A stretch of 25,628 nucleotides of DNA from a virus. The DNA lies in the IMG/VR virus record IMGVR_UViG_3300010391_000042, positions 1 through 25,628 of that record. One strand, written 5' to 3'. The translations under genes were made by a program, and so were the position numbers. Shown here piece after piece: positions 5,242 to 12,478 of the stretch. The stretch's first letter is position 1. Every line of letters begins with the position of its first letter. A model generated the notes under the pieces. The model made no database searches. It was not told the DNA's origin and saw only the letters and a program-made list of their open reading frames with translations.

Positions 5242-6843
5242 ATGCCAGAATTCAATATCAAAATCAGTGAACTCAATGGAGTAACGCCAAATCCTCCATT
5301 TACAGAAGATTTTTTCCCGTTGGTTCACAGTGCGTCAATGACCACTTACCGAGCCACTCTTCAAGACATCGGCTCGTTGATGACCCGTTCTATTTATGCG
5401 GATACTGCATCGTACTTGCTAAGTGCTATTTCAGCATCTCATACTCTTTACTCGGATTCGGCGTCTTATGCTATTAGTTCTTCCCATGCCATCTCAGCAT
5501 CACACGCTCTCCGAGCAGATTCGGCTTCTTATTATCCTCTTGCAAGTACAGTAATATCTTGTTCATGGGCATCGAGTTCGCTCCAATCGTGGTATGCGAC
5601 TCGTTCTATTGATACAGATATTCACGGCCAACAGTTCTTTTTCCCGTGGTGGAACACCAACAATATTGCGGGTACAAATGGAGCGTTATCATCTTCCAGC
5701 CCATTGTTTTTTAGCCGAAGTCAAGGTAATGATGCCTATGGTCCAATTGTAATAGACCCAGCTTGGAGTTTTCAATTTACTAATGATTACTCTGTGCCTT
5801 CTCCCACTACTTATCCGTGGTTTTCACAGTCGGGGTGGTGGAATCCACACAACAATGCGAGACCATCCGATCTATCACCCGACCCCGCAACCTCCGCTGG
5901 AGTTGGAGGATTGTTTAGTCCGTGGCCAATTGTTTCGGGATTATTTTGTGGAACAGATCAAAAAGCATGGTACTATTCGACTGGGAGTGCTCTTGCAGTT
6001 GAAAATACTATTTGGTCGGGGAGTTATGCTTCGGGGTCAAGGAGGCCATTAGATCGAAGCTATGACCAGATTTTCAACGGAAAATGGTTGCGTATTGCGG
6101 TTACTAATACAGGCCCGGACTTTCCAACAACTCCTCATCTTGCACCAAACGTAGCCGCAGGCGAAACCCCGGGGTCATGGAACCATACTGGAATGTTTGG
6201 GCGTATGCGCCTTCGTATAGGCTCCTCCAATTATGGGGGCGGCTCTAATAAAACTTGCATAGTTGATTTTGATATTGAAAATTATTACTGGTCGTCTCAC
6301 ATGTCGGCAAGAGTGAACCATGTTGAAAATGTTAATCTTATTAAATCAATTCGTTTAACCAAGAACTCGTCGAATTATGTCAACGATCCGTTCCAGACAA
6401 TAGATATTCTCTTAGATGGATTTACTTCTTCCGACCATATAATGGATATGACTTTCCAATCGTGGGGCGGCATAAGATTTTTGAATTTCCCGAATCTTGA
6501 TCCTCCCCGAATCATGGATACCGGAAGTAATAATATTCATCAGGATACCAATCAATTGATTTTCCCTGCTCGCCCGGGATTTTATTCTACCTATACCAAC
6601 ACTGCCGACTACAACACATATAACATTTTTGGTCGTAATGTTATTATTGACCCAACAGCAAATGAAATTACAGCATCAGGTCAGATGTCGGCGTTTCAAC
6701 ATTCGTTGAACGTCAGTGGTAGTATCAATACCAACACCAAATACTACTGCGACAATCAAGTGGGGTTGACTACGACAGTTACTTATGGTACGAACACGTT
6801 GACTTTCGTGGGAGGTATTCTGGTTAGCAAGTTCCCACCATAA
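5242..6843 (+). CDS. Second SASYA-repeat tail protein (533 aa)
   Basis: Tail-fibre-type structural protein, partial paralogue of the preceding gene. Residues 1-50 (KISELNGVTP...LVHSASMTTYRATLQDIGSLM) share its N-terminal pattern: a K-x-S-E-L start, a central hydrophobic stretch and an ending LQD-xx-S. Residues 53-105 carry a shorter SASYA/SASHA repeat block. The remainder is Trp/Asn/Tyr-rich and beta-like, with WWNTNN, WSSHMSARVNHVENV and SFQSWGGIRF-like stretches suggesting a receptor-binding or carbohydrate-binding beta structure, though no family is certain. The C-terminus (LNVSGSINTNTKYY, then TVTYGTNTLTFVGGILV) has the short repetitive strands typical of phage fibre tips. An AAGGA Shine-Dalgarno is present. 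A terminator follows 22 nt after the stop. Confidence 0.78.
   Translation: MPEFNIKISELNGVTPNPPFTEDFFPLVHSASMTTYRATLQDIGSLMTRSIYADTASYLLSAISASHTLYSDSASYAISSSHAISASHALRADSASYYPLASTVISCSWASSSLQSWYATRSIDTDIHGQQFFFPWWNTNNIAGTNGALSSSSPLFFSRSQGNDAYGPIVIDPAWSFQFTNDYSVPSPTTYPWFSQSGWWNPHNNARPSDLSPDPATSAGVGGLFSPWPIVSGLFCGTDQKAWYYSTGSALAVENTIWSGSYASGSRRPLDRSYDQIFNGKWLRIAVTNTGPDFPTTPHLAPNVAAGETPGSWNHTGMFGRMRLRIGSSNYGGGSNKTCIVDFDIENYYWSSHMSARVNHVENVNLIKSIRLTKNSSNYVNDPFQTIDILLDGFTSSDHIMDMTFQSWGGIRFLNFPNLDPPRIMDTGSNNIHQDTNQLIFPARPGFYSTYTNTADYNTYNIFGRNVIIDPTANEITASGQMSAFQHSLNVSGSINTNTKYYCDNQVGLTTTVTYGTNTLTFVGGILVSKFPP
5398..5537 (+). repeat. SASYA coding repeats, block 2
   Basis: About six units of ASYL/ASHT/ASYA/SSHA/ASHA/ASYY type in gene 5242-6843, the same repeat family as 3483-3963 but shorter and with His often replacing Tyr. 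Confidence 0.75.
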
Positions 6844-6864
6844 GCATATACGTATTTACAGGCG

Positions 6865-6890
6865 AAGCCCCTTTTAGGGGCTTTTGCTTT
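6865..6890 (+). terminator. Intrinsic terminator after tail-fibre pair
   Basis: Stem AAGCCCC (6865-6871) pairs with GGGGCTT (6877-6883) across the loop TTTTA, followed by a T-rich tail TTTTGCTTT. It lies between the SASYA tail genes and the membrane protein gene, 10 nt before the next TATTTAT site. Confidence 0.87.
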
Positions 6891-6899
6891 GTACAGGGA

Positions 6900-6907
6900 T
6901 ATTTATA
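6900..6907 (+). promoter_or_regulatory. TATTTATA late-promoter candidate before gene 6912
   Basis: TATTTATA ends 4 nt before the ATG at 6912, squeezed between the terminator at 6865-6890 and the start codon. No Shine-Dalgarno fits in the remaining space, so a transcript starting at the usual distance from a -10 box would begin at or next to the ATG. Confidence 0.55.
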
Positions 6908-6911
6908 ACGT

Positions 6912-7919
6912 ATGAAAGACCGTATTTTTAACCGTATTGTTCGGTTCGACATTCTCCTTGGGCTTACCGCAGTCGTCATTGCCCTTGTAGCAGCATTTTT
7001 CTCTGTGTATGGTATTGCGACCCTCTTTGCGGGTGCGTTCGTCCTGACGGCCTTTATGGCCTCTTCCCTTGAAATTGGGAAGCTTGTTGCTGTGACGTTT
7101 CTTTACCGCTACTGGACGAAAACACAGAAATTCCTCAAATACTACCTTAGTATAGCTACTATTGTACTAATGCTTGTCACTTCTATGGGTATCTTCGGGT
7201 ATCTGAGTGCTGCTTATCAGAAGTCATCTATTGAGTTCAAGGCAGGGCAGGAGAAGATTACAATGATTGAGGGACAGAAGGTCTATCTGACTGACAAAAT
7301 TTCCCAGTCCAAGTCTCGTATCAATACTTTGAATGAGATGCGGAAATTACAAGAAAGTCGAATGAATGAATCGCTTACAAATGCTTTCTTGACCCGAACT
7401 CCTATTCAATTCAAACAATTGCAGGACCAAACGGCTGAGATGATTAAGACCGCCGATGCTAACATCGAAGCGGAACAGACTCGTATTCAGACCACAACAG
7501 ATGACATTGCCAAAATTGACCATCAAGTAAACGAGATGAAGTTTGCCTCGGCCAACAAGAAGGACATTCGTACCTTCCAATTTGTTGCCGATCAGTTTGG
7601 GACCACGTTGGATAAGGTTGCTAAGTGGTTCATCTTCACTATCATTTTCGTGTTTGACCCGCTCGCAGTGGCTCTTATCTTGGCTTACAATGTCGTGACT
7701 TATAAAAAGCCCGATGAGCCAGAGAGGAAGTTAACCAACGTCAACAATTTGGAAAAGGTGACGTTAGTTAACCCCCCCCAACAATCAACTAACTCCGAAA
7801 TTCCGAAAAAAGAGGAGATAGTTGATTCGCCGAAACCTGTAACCAATCCCCCCGTAGGTTCGTCTATTGACACCATAAATGCCGGTGAATTGAAGCCTCG
7901 GCCAAGTTGGCTACAGTAA
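6912..7919 (+). CDS. Membrane protein with four helices and a periplasmic/cytoplasmic coiled coil (335 aa)
   Basis: Predicted integral membrane protein. Hydrophobic segments are at about 14-34, 36-64 and 77-101, then a long charged coiled-coil-like region (105-210, rich in E, K, Q and I/L heptads), and a fourth segment at 238-262 (KWFIFTIIFVFDPLAVALILAY). The C-terminal 70 residues are Pro-, Ser- and Lys-rich and probably disordered, containing an 8-C tract in the DNA. The pattern FFSVYGIATLFAG, then SLEIGKLVAVTFLY and IFGYLSAAYQ resembles a family of unassigned membrane proteins in aquatic T4-like phages. It has its own TATTTATA site, so it is probably expressed late. It might act at the cell envelope during assembly or lysis, but no lysis motif is seen. 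Confidence 0.75.
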   Translation: MKDRIFNRIVRFDILLGLTAVVIALVAAFFSVYGIATLFAGAFVLTAFMASSLEIGKLVAVTFLYRYWTKTQKFLKYYLSIATIVLMLVTSMGIFGYLSAAYQKSSIEFKAGQEKITMIEGQKVYLTDKISQSKSRINTLNEMRKLQESRMNESLTNAFLTRTPIQFKQLQDQTAEMIKTADANIEAEQTRIQTTTDDIAKIDHQVNEMKFASANKKDIRTFQFVADQFGTTLDKVAKWFIFTIIFVFDPLAVALILAYNVVTYKKPDEPERKLTNVNNLEKVTLVNPPQQSTNSEIPKKEEIVDSPKPVTNPPVGSSIDTINAGELKPRPSWLQ

Positions 7920-7929
7920 ATATAATAAG

Positions 7930-7957
7930 TTGACAGATTGTTTATATAGTGTATCAT
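7930..7957 (+). promoter_or_regulatory. sigma70-like promoter upstream of gene 8004
   Basis: TTGACA (7930-7935), 16-nt spacer, TATCAT (7952-7957). It lies in the 84-nt gap between the membrane protein and the small acidic protein that leads to the sigma factor gene. A short hairpin GTAGA/TCTAC (7970-7983) and a looser late-type element CATTTATT (7989-7996) follow before the ATG. Dual early and late control of the sigma unit would be sensible, because the late sigma must be made before late promoters work. Confidence 0.5.
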
Positions 7958-8003
7958 TATGGGAACAAGGTAGAAAAATCTACATTTTCATTTATTACTC
8001 TAT

Positions 8004-8186
8004 ATGTATGCGTCAGTTAGTCATAAAAAAATGTCTCCACAAGACACTATGGATCAATCCGACATAACGTACACATTGGAACTTCTAAACGACGCAATCA
8101 CTGAAAGAGATTGGGAAAAAGTAGATGAGGCTCGTGAGACCCTAAAAGAGTTTTTAGATGGTGACGAGTCTCACCTTGAAGAATGA
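8004..8186 (+). CDS. Small acidic protein upstream of sigma operon (60 aa)
   Basis: Unrecognised. The acidic helical core (about 19-55) contains ITERDWEKVDEARETLKEFLDGDE, which reads as one or two amphipathic helices. In-frame ATGs exist at 8004, 8031 and 8049; the first is nearest the CATTTATT element and is used here, but the conserved part would survive with the later ones. Its stop is followed at once by the next gene (TGAtATG), so the two are coupled. The small acidic helical nature would suit a protein-protein adaptor, which is speculation. Confidence 0.6.
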   Translation: MYASVSHKKMSPQDTMDQSDITYTLELLNDAITERDWEKVDEARETLKEFLDGDESHLEE

Positions 8187-8187
8187 T

Positions 8188-8484
8188 ATGATTACATTTC
8201 TATTGGCGTTAAGCCTAGTTATCTCTTTGGGACTTCTCATTACAGCTTACATCATCATCAGGCGGCTTCTCGCAAAAATTGATACGTATGAAGAGTGGAT
8301 ACTAGACTTCAAAACTGACGTTATAGATACACTTGAGCAGATGCGAACAATAGACCGAGGTTCAACGTTCAAGTCATCGTTTGAATCATCTGGTAAAGGA
8401 GCGTTTGAATCGGATGATTTAGTGAGTGGAGTTTTCAAAGATTTGCTGGCGCTAATCGAGAAACTCAACCAACGAACTCAATGA
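8188..8484 (+). CDS. Small single-pass membrane protein next to the late sigma gene (98 aa)
   Basis: Start at ATG 8188, one nt after the upstream stop; an earlier in-frame ATG (8158) would overlap the previous gene and bury the membrane helix. Residues 2-25 (a long I/L/A/S stretch ending in IIIRR) form one N-terminal transmembrane helix, followed by a soluble part with YEEWILDFKTDV and a C-terminal helix (DLVSGVFKDLLALIEKLNQRTQ). Its stop overlaps the sigma factor start as ATGA. Similar small TM-plus-helix proteins occur beside gp55-like genes in aquatic phages as far as I recall; function unknown. Confidence 0.68.
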   Translation: MITFLLALSLVISLGLLITAYIIIRRLLAKIDTYEEWILDFKTDVIDTLEQMRTIDRGSTFKSSFESSGKGAFESDDLVSGVFKDLLALIEKLNQRTQ

Positions 8485-9383
8485 GAAAACACAAAAAGGT
8501 TACACGTCGTCCCCGAGCAGTCAAGCATCGTCGTAAAGTTCAGAAAAAGGTCATCCGCAAGCAAGTAAGGCATAAAAAGCCGAGGAAGCCAGTTGTTATT
8601 CCGGCGGTGACATTTTCTACGACGCCAATTAAGCTTCCCCGAAAACGACGTACCAAAAATGTCACCCGAATGTACTTCACTCAGGAGACTGAGGATGCTA
8701 TTGTTCTGTACAACGCTACCGAAGACCAAGCAACCCGAGAAATTATTTTCCGAGAGAAAATCCTACAGCCGTTCCAAAAGCTTGTAGAGAATGTGTTCAA
8801 CACATTCAAGTTCTCATACTTTGAAACTGGTCCACAGGATGTCCAGAAAGAATGTCTAACTCACCTTGTTGCTAATATGCACAAGTTTGACCCTACTCGA
8901 AAAAGTAAAAATGACCCCACTAAGAAAACAAGAGCGTTCGCTTATTTCTCTATCATTGCAAAGCATTATCTCATCCTTCTTAACAATACCAACTACAAGA
9001 AGTTCAATCAGAATGTTGAGATAAGTGAAGAGCGGGACGAGAATACTGTTCAGCTACAACAGGAAGATAAGTACTACGCCCAACAGGAGTTGACCGACTT
9101 CATCAAACTTATCATTGACTTCTGGGAAAAGAATGTCAACAAAATCTTTACCAAACAGAGAGACTTGAACATTGCCAATGCCGTCGTGGAACTTTTCCGA
9201 AATTCCGAGCGCATTGATGCCTTCAACAAAAAAGCACTCTACCTGTACATCCGTGAAATTGCTGCCTGTAAGACTCAACAAATTACGAAGGTTATCAATC
9301 GCATGAAGCAGTACCATGATAACATTCAGAAGTCATACATGGATCACGGAACCGTCAATACTGACCGCTACGCTTTATCTTAA
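8481..9383 (+). CDS. 55: gp55-like late-transcription sigma factor (300 aa)
   Basis: Likely the phage late sigma factor that directs host RNA polymerase core to late promoters. Residues 64-175 match the gp55-type sigma region: MYFTQETEDAIVLYN at the start, then FQKLVENVFNTFKFSYFET, LVANMHKFDP and AFAYFSIIAKHYLILLNN, corresponding to the core-binding and -10-recognition helices (sigma region 2). The C-terminal half (190-285) is helical. T4 gp55 is about 185 aa; this protein is larger, with an N-terminal extension of 63 residues very rich in Arg and Lys and a longer C-terminus. The start overlaps the upstream stop (ATGA) and has no Shine-Dalgarno, so translation is probably coupled. The TATTTAT sites are candidate targets. 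Confidence 0.82.
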   Translation: MRKHKKVTRRPRAVKHRRKVQKKVIRKQVRHKKPRKPVVIPAVTFSTTPIKLPRKRRTKNVTRMYFTQETEDAIVLYNATEDQATREIIFREKILQPFQKLVENVFNTFKFSYFETGPQDVQKECLTHLVANMHKFDPTRKSKNDPTKKTRAFAYFSIIAKHYLILLNNTNYKKFNQNVEISEERDENTVQLQQEDKYYAQQELTDFIKLIIDFWEKNVNKIFTKQRDLNIANAVVELFRNSERIDAFNKKALYLYIREIAACKTQQITKVINRMKQYHDNIQKSYMDHGTVNTDRYALS

Positions 9384-9394
9384 CACACAAACAT

Positions 9395-9775
9395 ATGACA
9401 AAACATGACAAGAAAGTTCAAAAAGTTCGTCGAGAAACTATTGCCAAAATCCAAGAACATCTCAACAAGCATAAGGTTCCATATTTCGTTTCGCCCGACA
9501 GGGGAGAAGCGGGGTGTGACCTGATTATTGAGGAAGATGGTGTTCTCAAACGAGTGAAATGCCAAGTGGGATGGCATAGAAATGGAAGTATCAATTTCTG
9601 GGTTACAGACCACGACTGCGAAGTGCGACGGTTGGACCTAATCTATGTTCACGACCCACCACTCAAAAAAGTGTACCGTGTTCCCGCACCAATCGCCTCG
9701 GATAGTTGCGGAACATTGAGATATATGCCTGTTTTTCACAGGAAGTTCGTATTCTCCAAAGATTACGAGGATTAA
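9395..9775 (+). CDS. PD-(D/E)XK-like nuclease-fold protein (126 aa)
   Basis: Resembles small PD-(D/E)XK endonucleases of the kind with AxYDLxxxxDGxxxRVQVK. Here residues 38-58 give EAGCDLIIEEDGVLKRVKCQV: D42 fits the metal-binding Asp and the strand after the G50 turn fits the second catalytic strand, but the usual Q-x-K is read as K-C-Q (55-57). The following LDLIYVHDPPLKKVYRVP matches the next strands of that fold, where a Tyr-Val-Pro end is common. The N-terminus (1-28) is a basic helix. It sits 11 nt after the sigma gene and is followed by a hairpin terminator. It could be a nuclease (junction resolution or DNA repair) or a catalytically altered relative; the fold assignment is tentative. 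Confidence 0.55.
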   Translation: MTKHDKKVQKVRRETIAKIQEHLNKHKVPYFVSPDRGEAGCDLIIEEDGVLKRVKCQVGWHRNGSINFWVTDHDCEVRRLDLIYVHDPPLKKVYRVPAPIASDSCGTLRYMPVFHRKFVFSKDYED

Positions 9776-9798
9776 CTCTTGATGACAAATCCCACAGG

Positions 9799-9823
9799 AA
9801 TATTGCCCGAAATGGGCGGTATT
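9799..9823 (+). terminator. Hairpin terminator after sigma unit
   Basis: A 10-bp stem, AATATTGCCC (9799-9808) with GGGCGGTATT (9814-9823), including two GU pairs, closed by loop GAAAT. Only a weak T-rich tail follows (CTCTATTTAT), which doubles as the next TATTTAT element. It lies between a gene end and the next unit head, as the two clear terminators do. Confidence 0.65.
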
Positions 9824-9826
9824 CTC

Positions 9827-9833
9827 TATTTAT
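9827..9833 (+). promoter_or_regulatory. TATTTAT late-promoter candidate before gene 9840
   Basis: TATTTAT ends 6 nt before the ATG at 9840 and begins 4 nt after the hairpin at 9799-9823. It heads the baseplate module. Confidence 0.55.
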
Positions 9834-9839
9834 GTACAT

Positions 9840-10226
9840 ATGAGCGATATGGATTTTGAGATTTTTTCTGGAAAGACTTTTAAGGATTTACTCCGAGAAG
9901 TGGTGGATAGGAGCGAAAATAAAAAAATGCAGATTGACACCCTGATTGGCGACCTTCGTACTCTTATCAAGGGACCGAATGATGTTGGGCAATTCATGCC
10001 CCGCATTAAAGAACTTCTCGAAGTCGGGGTGAAGAACGATGAACAACTCATTAAACTTGCCGCCGTAATTCAACGCATCGCTGCCGCCCAAATTGAAGCC
10101 ACTGGTGGAGAAGGCGTTGGGTTGAGTGAGGAAGAAAAGGAAAAGCTGGTGAAGAATCATATGAATGACCTTGAAGCTTCGCTTAAAAATATCAAAATAG
10201 AAACCGAAACCCCCATTCCCAAGTAA
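9840..10226 (+). CDS. Small structural-module protein (128 aa)
   Basis: A mostly helical soluble protein at the head of the baseplate genes. The opening MSDMDFEIFSGKTFKDLL is followed by amphipathic helices, including VGVKNDEQLIKLAAVIQRIAAAQ, and a charged tail with EEEKEKLVKNHMNDLE. I recall similar small proteins next to baseplate hub genes in aquatic myoviruses but cannot name a function. It ends 3 nt before the spike gene. Being so close to the spike gene, it could be a chaperone or a minor hub component; this is inference from position only. Confidence 0.7.
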   Translation: MSDMDFEIFSGKTFKDLLREVVDRSENKKMQIDTLIGDLRTLIKGPNDVGQFMPRIKELLEVGVKNDEQLIKLAAVIQRIAAAQIEATGGEGVGLSEEEKEKLVKNHMNDLEASLKNIKIETETPIPK

Positions 10227-10229
10227 TTT

Positions 10230-11825
10230 ATGTCTAGCATTGGATATTGGTCAGACAGTCCGAAACCTACTCGCTATCTTGATAGCTTTGGTGTTGCTAC
10301 AAATCATACTACAGGCAAGAGTGGTAATCGAGAATTCCACGAATTAGAATTGGGTGTCGTGCTCGATATTGTATTGGATTTGAAGCATCCAATTTATATT
10401 GGCGCTAATTTATCACAGACAAGAATTGATACAAAACAATGGCCCGTAGATTTGACGGGTGTCCCACCCGCAGAAGGAGACCCCGATTTGACTTGGATTG
10501 GCCGTGTCTTGGTCCGTCCACTGGTTTCGGGTAAAATCACTCAAAAGGACAAACTCAAATGGGCTTATCCGCTTGAGAATAACGTTACGGAATATCCGCT
10601 CATCAATGAGACTGTTGTTTTGTGTGAGCAAGATGGTAAACTGTATTACAGCCGCAAAGTAAATCATCGTAATTGGCCAAACAATAATTTGGACTTTACA
10701 CTTGAGGGGCTAACGTCTGGTACGACTAATACAGTACTGTTCAGCAAGGTTGCTCTCACAGGGAGCATTGAATCCAAGACGAATTGGAAAGGTGATTCGG
10801 GATACCACGGGTTTGCGGGACAGTATTTCTATGCTAATCCTAAAATTCGAACACTACACCGATTCGAGGGTGATTTGTTGTTAGAAAGTCGTCATGGGTC
10901 AGAAATTGTCATGAAAGCGTTTGACAAAACCCGTGACAATGACAGTGGAGACCCCAAGTATCCCGACTATAAAGATGGCGGCAATCCAATGCTTATTCTT
11001 CGCAACCGCCAACGTCAATTGCTCAAAGTCGGACAGACGCTTCCGTTGAAGCACAGCCCGAATCCTGCTACTATAATAGGAACAATCGAGGAAAAGAATG
11101 TAGGTGGATACCTCGATGAGAATATCAATCATGATGGGTCATCCGTTTACATGACGTGCGGACAGACTATTAGTGAGTGGGTAACAACTTGCTTCAAGAG
11201 AATGTTTCACGATGAAAAGGATGAAGAAGTTTCTAAGTTTAAGGGGCCAAGCACGTTTGTTTTTCCGAATCCGATGAAGGGCGACCAGATTGTCATTAAT
11301 TCTGACCGTCTTCTTTTCTCGGCTCGTTATGAAGAAATTCTATCTTATTCCAAGAAACGCTATGGTATTTGTACTGACAACGAATTTACGGTTGATGCCC
11401 ATCAGCAAATGGTGTTGACAACTCACACGAAGATCGTACTCAATTCTCCTGCCATCTATCTCGGGGAGTATGATGAAACTGATGAACCCGTTCTTCTTGG
11501 GCAGACAACGGTTAATTTACTTTGGGACTTCCTTGAAATGTTCAAGCAACATGTCCATAAACACGAACATAGCCATGTTGATGCCGGAGACCCATCACCA
11601 CGCATGACACAAGAACCTATCAATCCGTTTGTTCAACAAGCCACGGCATTGCAAGTTAGACTTAAGAATCTTTTGAGTCGTCGTGTCTATGTAACAGGCG
11701 GAGGATTCGCTCCGGGGCAAAACGGAGCATCTATTCCAGAAGGCACTCCACCTGTCAAAATTGACGTGGGTAGCGGTGTGGGGGCACCGGGAGGTTTCAA
11801 AGGAGTATCGCATAGGACTTCGTAA
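10230..11825 (+). CDS. Baseplate central spike/hub protein, gp5-like (531 aa)
   Basis: Probable membrane-piercing spike of the contractile tail. The N-terminal half contains an OB-like region (the IGRVLVRPLVSG strand near residue 90) followed by a beta-rich section. From about 210 it shows the spike pattern seen in gp5/gpV-type proteins: LLLESRHGSEIVM, NPMLILRNRQRQ, DENINHDGSSVYMT, GDQIVINSDRLLFSA and LTTHTKIVLNSPAIYLG, short strands stacking into a beta-helix. A His-rich stretch HVHKHEHSH at about 440-448 is at the position where spikes carry HxH metal-binding motifs, but here about 80 more residues follow, ending in a Gly/Pro-rich tail. No lysozyme domain is visible, unlike T4 gp5. The start ATG lies in AATTTATG with no Shine-Dalgarno, 3 nt after the preceding gene. 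Confidence 0.82.
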   Translation: MSSIGYWSDSPKPTRYLDSFGVATNHTTGKSGNREFHELELGVVLDIVLDLKHPIYIGANLSQTRIDTKQWPVDLTGVPPAEGDPDLTWIGRVLVRPLVSGKITQKDKLKWAYPLENNVTEYPLINETVVLCEQDGKLYYSRKVNHRNWPNNNLDFTLEGLTSGTTNTVLFSKVALTGSIESKTNWKGDSGYHGFAGQYFYANPKIRTLHRFEGDLLLESRHGSEIVMKAFDKTRDNDSGDPKYPDYKDGGNPMLILRNRQRQLLKVGQTLPLKHSPNPATIIGTIEEKNVGGYLDENINHDGSSVYMTCGQTISEWVTTCFKRMFHDEKDEEVSKFKGPSTFVFPNPMKGDQIVINSDRLLFSARYEEILSYSKKRYGICTDNEFTVDAHQQMVLTTHTKIVLNSPAIYLGEYDETDEPVLLGQTTVNLLWDFLEMFKQHVHKHEHSHVDAGDPSPRMTQEPINPFVQQATALQVRLKNLLSRRVYVTGGGFAPGQNGASIPEGTPPVKIDVGSGVGAPGGFKGVSHRTS

Positions 11826-11828
11826 TCA

Positions 11829-11836
11829 TATTTATA
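11829..11836 (+). promoter_or_regulatory. TATTTATA late-promoter candidate before gene 11842
   Basis: TATTTATA lies in the 16-nt gap after the spike gene and ends 5 nt before the ATG at 11842. Its presence argues for ATG 11842 as the start rather than the upstream in-frame ATG at 11761 inside the spike gene. Confidence 0.5.
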
Positions 11837-11841
11837 CTCAT

Positions 11842-12477
11842 ATGAAAAAATCAGAACTCACACAACTCACACAGATAATTGAGGTTCTCGTTCAACGAGA
11901 ACTCAAAAAGCAACTTCCAAAACTCATTGGGGAGGTATTCCAAAACATGGCTGGAAAGTCAATGGTTACGGAACATGTCCAGCCCGCCCGAAAGGATTAT
12001 GTAGGAAAGGAAGTCGAAGAATCAGCAGTTCCAAAAGACCCCCATGAGTTTCGGGCATCTTTGAAGGAACTATTTGCAGGGTCAAGTCCCGTAACAAGAG
12101 CAGAGTTGGAGGATGGTGTAGCACCGCCCCCTCGTGTTATACGACAATATGCGAAAGACCCCGTTCTGAACCAGATTTTGAATGAAACTACGTCCGACTT
12201 AAGAGCAAGAGAGGGTATGTCGGGTATGGCAGCGTTCCACGGAGGATACAATCCCGGGATGCCCGCAGGTGGGACAGAAACGAGTATTCCAATCGGACAG
12301 CCTCCTATGCTGCGGGAAGGGCAGGAGAGCACTTATGCGCCGTTATCGGCCATTCCCGATGGTATATCTGCCTTGGACGTGGCAAGGGCGGGGATAACAC
12401 CACCAGCCGTAACCGAGGCATTAACCAACTATGACCGAATGAGGAAAATCCTTGAAGCATCGAAGGGTAGGAGATAA
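11842..12477 (+). CDS. Small structural-module protein (211 aa)
   Basis: Start at ATG 11842: an in-frame ATG at 11761 would overlap the spike gene by 65 nt and has no signal, whereas 11842 follows a TATTTATA element and begins with MKKSELTQL, a typical start for phage proteins of this type. The N-terminal 35 residues form an amphipathic helix (ELKKQLPKLIGEVF), the middle is Pro/Gly-rich and probably extended (90-165), and the C-terminus has ISALDVARAGITPPAVTEALT followed by a basic helix ending in KGRR. DPVLNQILNETTSDL (about 113-127) is a recognisable conserved-looking block. Function unknown; its place between spike and gp25 suggests a baseplate or assembly role. Confidence 0.72.
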   Translation: MKKSELTQLTQIIEVLVQRELKKQLPKLIGEVFQNMAGKSMVTEHVQPARKDYVGKEVEESAVPKDPHEFRASLKELFAGSSPVTRAELEDGVAPPPRVIRQYAKDPVLNQILNETTSDLRAREGMSGMAAFHGGYNPGMPAGGTETSIPIGQPPMLREGQESTYAPLSAIPDGISALDVARAGITPPAVTEALTNYDRMRKILEASKGRR

Positions 12478-12478
12478 A

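Noticed and set aside
11761-11841. Upstream in-frame start for the 211-aa protein
   Set aside because: It would lie inside the spike gene; the TATTTATA element and the KKSEL start favour 11842.
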